Shown here piece after piece: positions 63,165-64,000 of a DNA stretch of 64,000 nt. Location of the stretch: positions 1 to 64,000 of IMG/VR virus record IMGVR_UViG_3300025879_001499; one strand, 5' to 3'. The stretch comes from a virus. The translations under genes were made by a program, and so were the position numbers. The notes beneath the pieces are model-generated. The model did no database searches. It had not been told where the DNA came from and was given only the letters and a program-made list of their open reading frames with translations. Every line of letters starts with the position of its first letter. Position 1 is the first letter of the stretch.

Positions 63165-63720
63165 AATTTGGTAACTCTTTTAGTTTTTTATTTACTTTAT
63201 TGATTTTATCCATATAAGGCTTCACGTCATCAATGTATTCCGAAGTTGTTCTTTGCTTAAATGGTATCATTTCCACTTCATAAATTTCTTCAAACTCTTT
63301 TTTATAATCACCAACCACATCGGTATTGATAATTACCATTGGGAAATGTGGATTTCTTGTCCAATTATCAATTTGAGAATCGATATTATCTAACCACACT
63401 CCAATATCAAACGGAACTTCTTCACTACCTTCCATTAGTTTTTGGAAGTTGTGATACATCCCTCTTTTGATTTGAGATGAAATTGCAATCCCCACATCTT
63501 CGGTGTAACAAAATATACCACTACCTACCATCACATCTAAAGGTCTTACATAATGACAAGCCTTCATTTCATATGCCGTATTGTAAGTGGTAAATTTATC
63601 CTTTATACAATCTCTGATGTAGTTAGAACGACATCCACCAAATGAATTTATCCATACATCAATTGGCTCTCGTTGGAATAACTCTACAATGATATCCTCT
63701 GAAAAGTTATGTACTCCCAT
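63124..63720 (-). CDS. Sulfotransferase-like protein
   Basis: VWINSFGGCRSNYIRDCIKD near residues 22-41 has a PSB-loop-like sequence (a variant of the PAPS-binding S-F-G-G-R-S/T loop), followed by DVMVGSGIFCYTEDVGIAI and VIINTDVVGDYK. This resembles a small sulfotransferase fold seen in phage glycan loci. With only 198 residues it is short, and the catalytic His is not certain. It shares base 63720 with the partial gene upstream. Confidence 0.6.
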   Translation of the reverse strand: MGVHNFSEDIIVELFQREPIDVWINSFGGCRSNYIRDCIKDKFTTYNTAYEMKACHYVRPLDVMVGSGIFCYTEDVGIAISSQIKRGMYHNFQKLMEGSEEVPFDIGVWLDNIDSQIDNWTRNPHFPMVIINTDVVGDYKKEFEEIYEVEMIPFKQRTTSEYIDDVKPYMDKINKVNKKLKELPNFEIRKPNNIHKEL

Positions 63721-64000
63721 TATATAGTTTCGTATAAAGCGTTTTGTCTTTCTTGTCTATCGATATCCTTTGGGTGATACAATGCGAAATCTTCCTCTAA
63801 TGGTAGATAAGTCATTGTATTGTAACCTTTGATTCTTTCATGTACTTCACCTACCCATTCTATCTCAGAAGTTCTTCGGTAGAGTCTAGTCTGAACATCA
63901 GGCCAATTTACCCAACCCTTTTCATTTACATTCCATCTCCACTTTTGAATGTGTTCGTTTGTTAAACCTTCAACTGTGTTTACTCTGGGAACAAAGAATA
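63720..64000 (-). CDS. Glycosyltransferase family 2-like protein, N-terminus beyond window
   Basis: The frame stays open on the minus strand from 64000 to the TAA at 63720-63722, giving the last 93 or so residues. TRLYRRTSEIEWVGEVHERI is the C-terminal hallmark of TPR- or GT2-type enzymes that modify LPS cores (R-Y-R-N...W-G-VHE). It lies at the upstream end of the locus. Confidence 0.75.
   Translation of the reverse strand, partial: FFVPRVNTVEGLTNEHIQKWRWNVNEKGWVNWPDVQTRLYRRTSEIEWVGEVHERIKGYNTMTYLPLEEDFALYHPKDIDRQERQNALYETI

Noticed and set aside
1-64000. Plus-strand open frames longer than 60 codons, such as those near 18370-18771 and 50117-50527
   Set aside because: They lie antisense to strong minus-strand genes (groEL, the fibre gene), have low-complexity or skewed composition and no plausible start context. 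Nothing supports a plus-strand gene.
1-64000. CRISPR array
   Set aside because: Repeated blocks in leaders are spread over tens of kb with genes between them and differ in sequence. No direct repeats with equal spacers were seen.
1-64000. Integrase, attachment site or temperate-phage signature
   Set aside because: No recombinase, repressor or tRNA-end duplication was recognised in the window.

Overview
This window reads as a contiguous piece of a large tailed-phage genome whose host is probably a member of the Bacteroidota (Flavobacteriia-like, likely marine). The evidence for a phage is dense packing of about 120 small overlapping genes, all on the minus strand, a cluster of seven tRNAs, tail-fibre and adhesin-type proteins, homing-type HNH endonucleases, thymidylate synthase, phage-style AAA+/VWA proteins and a very large glycan-modification locus. 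The evidence for the host is the promoter grammar: at least 20 intergenic sites carry TTTG (or TTG), about 20 nt, then TAnnTTTG on the minus strand, which is the Bacteroidota primary-sigma promoter. Shine-Dalgarno sequences are largely absent and an A-rich AAGTTATG start context recurs. A DUF4494-like protein and exported proteins with typical Bacteroidota signal peptides agree. No terminase, portal, capsid or polymerase gene lies in the window, so it is one part of a larger genome.

Layout by coordinate, with transcription running from high to low. Positions 1-5000 hold small hypothetical, membrane and zinc-ribbon genes. Positions 5060-6760 hold the tRNA cluster (Gly, Met, Thr, Glu, Ser, Arg, Leu), interleaved with ORF-free stretches that fold into strong closed structures, and two tandem promoters. 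Positions 6777-8563 hold a FkbM methyltransferase and a glycosyltransferase. Positions 8568-14744 hold many small genes, a hot-dog thioesterase and an HNH nuclease. Positions 14907-17183 hold a repetitive Ala/Gly/Val-rich protein, a holin-like protein, a basic protein with a capsid-targeting-like N-terminus and a tail-tip-type protein. Positions 17268-19467 hold groES-groEL.

Positions 19518-20695 hold the most notable genes: a short heme oxygenase translationally coupled to a ferredoxin-dependent bilin reductase. This is a two-gene heme-to-bilin pathway in a phage that does not look like a cyanophage. Upstream of it lies thymidylate synthase (21295-22311) with a Cys-rich insertion.

Positions 22304-34785 mix small genes with sugar-nucleotide enzymes, an adenine/cytosine-type DNA methyltransferase, an exported NUC1 nuclease and an outer-membrane-like protein. 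Positions 34862-38984 carry a MoxR/CobS-like AAA+ ATPase and a VWA protein, each behind a conserved structured leader. Positions 39090-42791 carry more glycan enzymes, and 45112-46215 a DUF2061/nucleotidyltransferase/APS-kinase-like trio. Positions 46301-56504 look like a virion module: zeta-like kinase, subtilase, 883-residue fibre, and a set of proteins starting with about 10-residue tags such as MIKLKELLSE that resemble T4 capsid-targeting propeptides, including a 620-residue protein with repeated VNE/LNE linkers. Positions 56584-64000 are a glycosyltransferase, pyruvyltransferase and nucleotidyltransferase locus that runs off the end of the window.

Taken together the phage seems to invest in surface or DNA glycan modification, host-protein folding, bilin production and packaged internal proteins. 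All functions are assigned from sequence motifs recognised by eye; no database search was possible.
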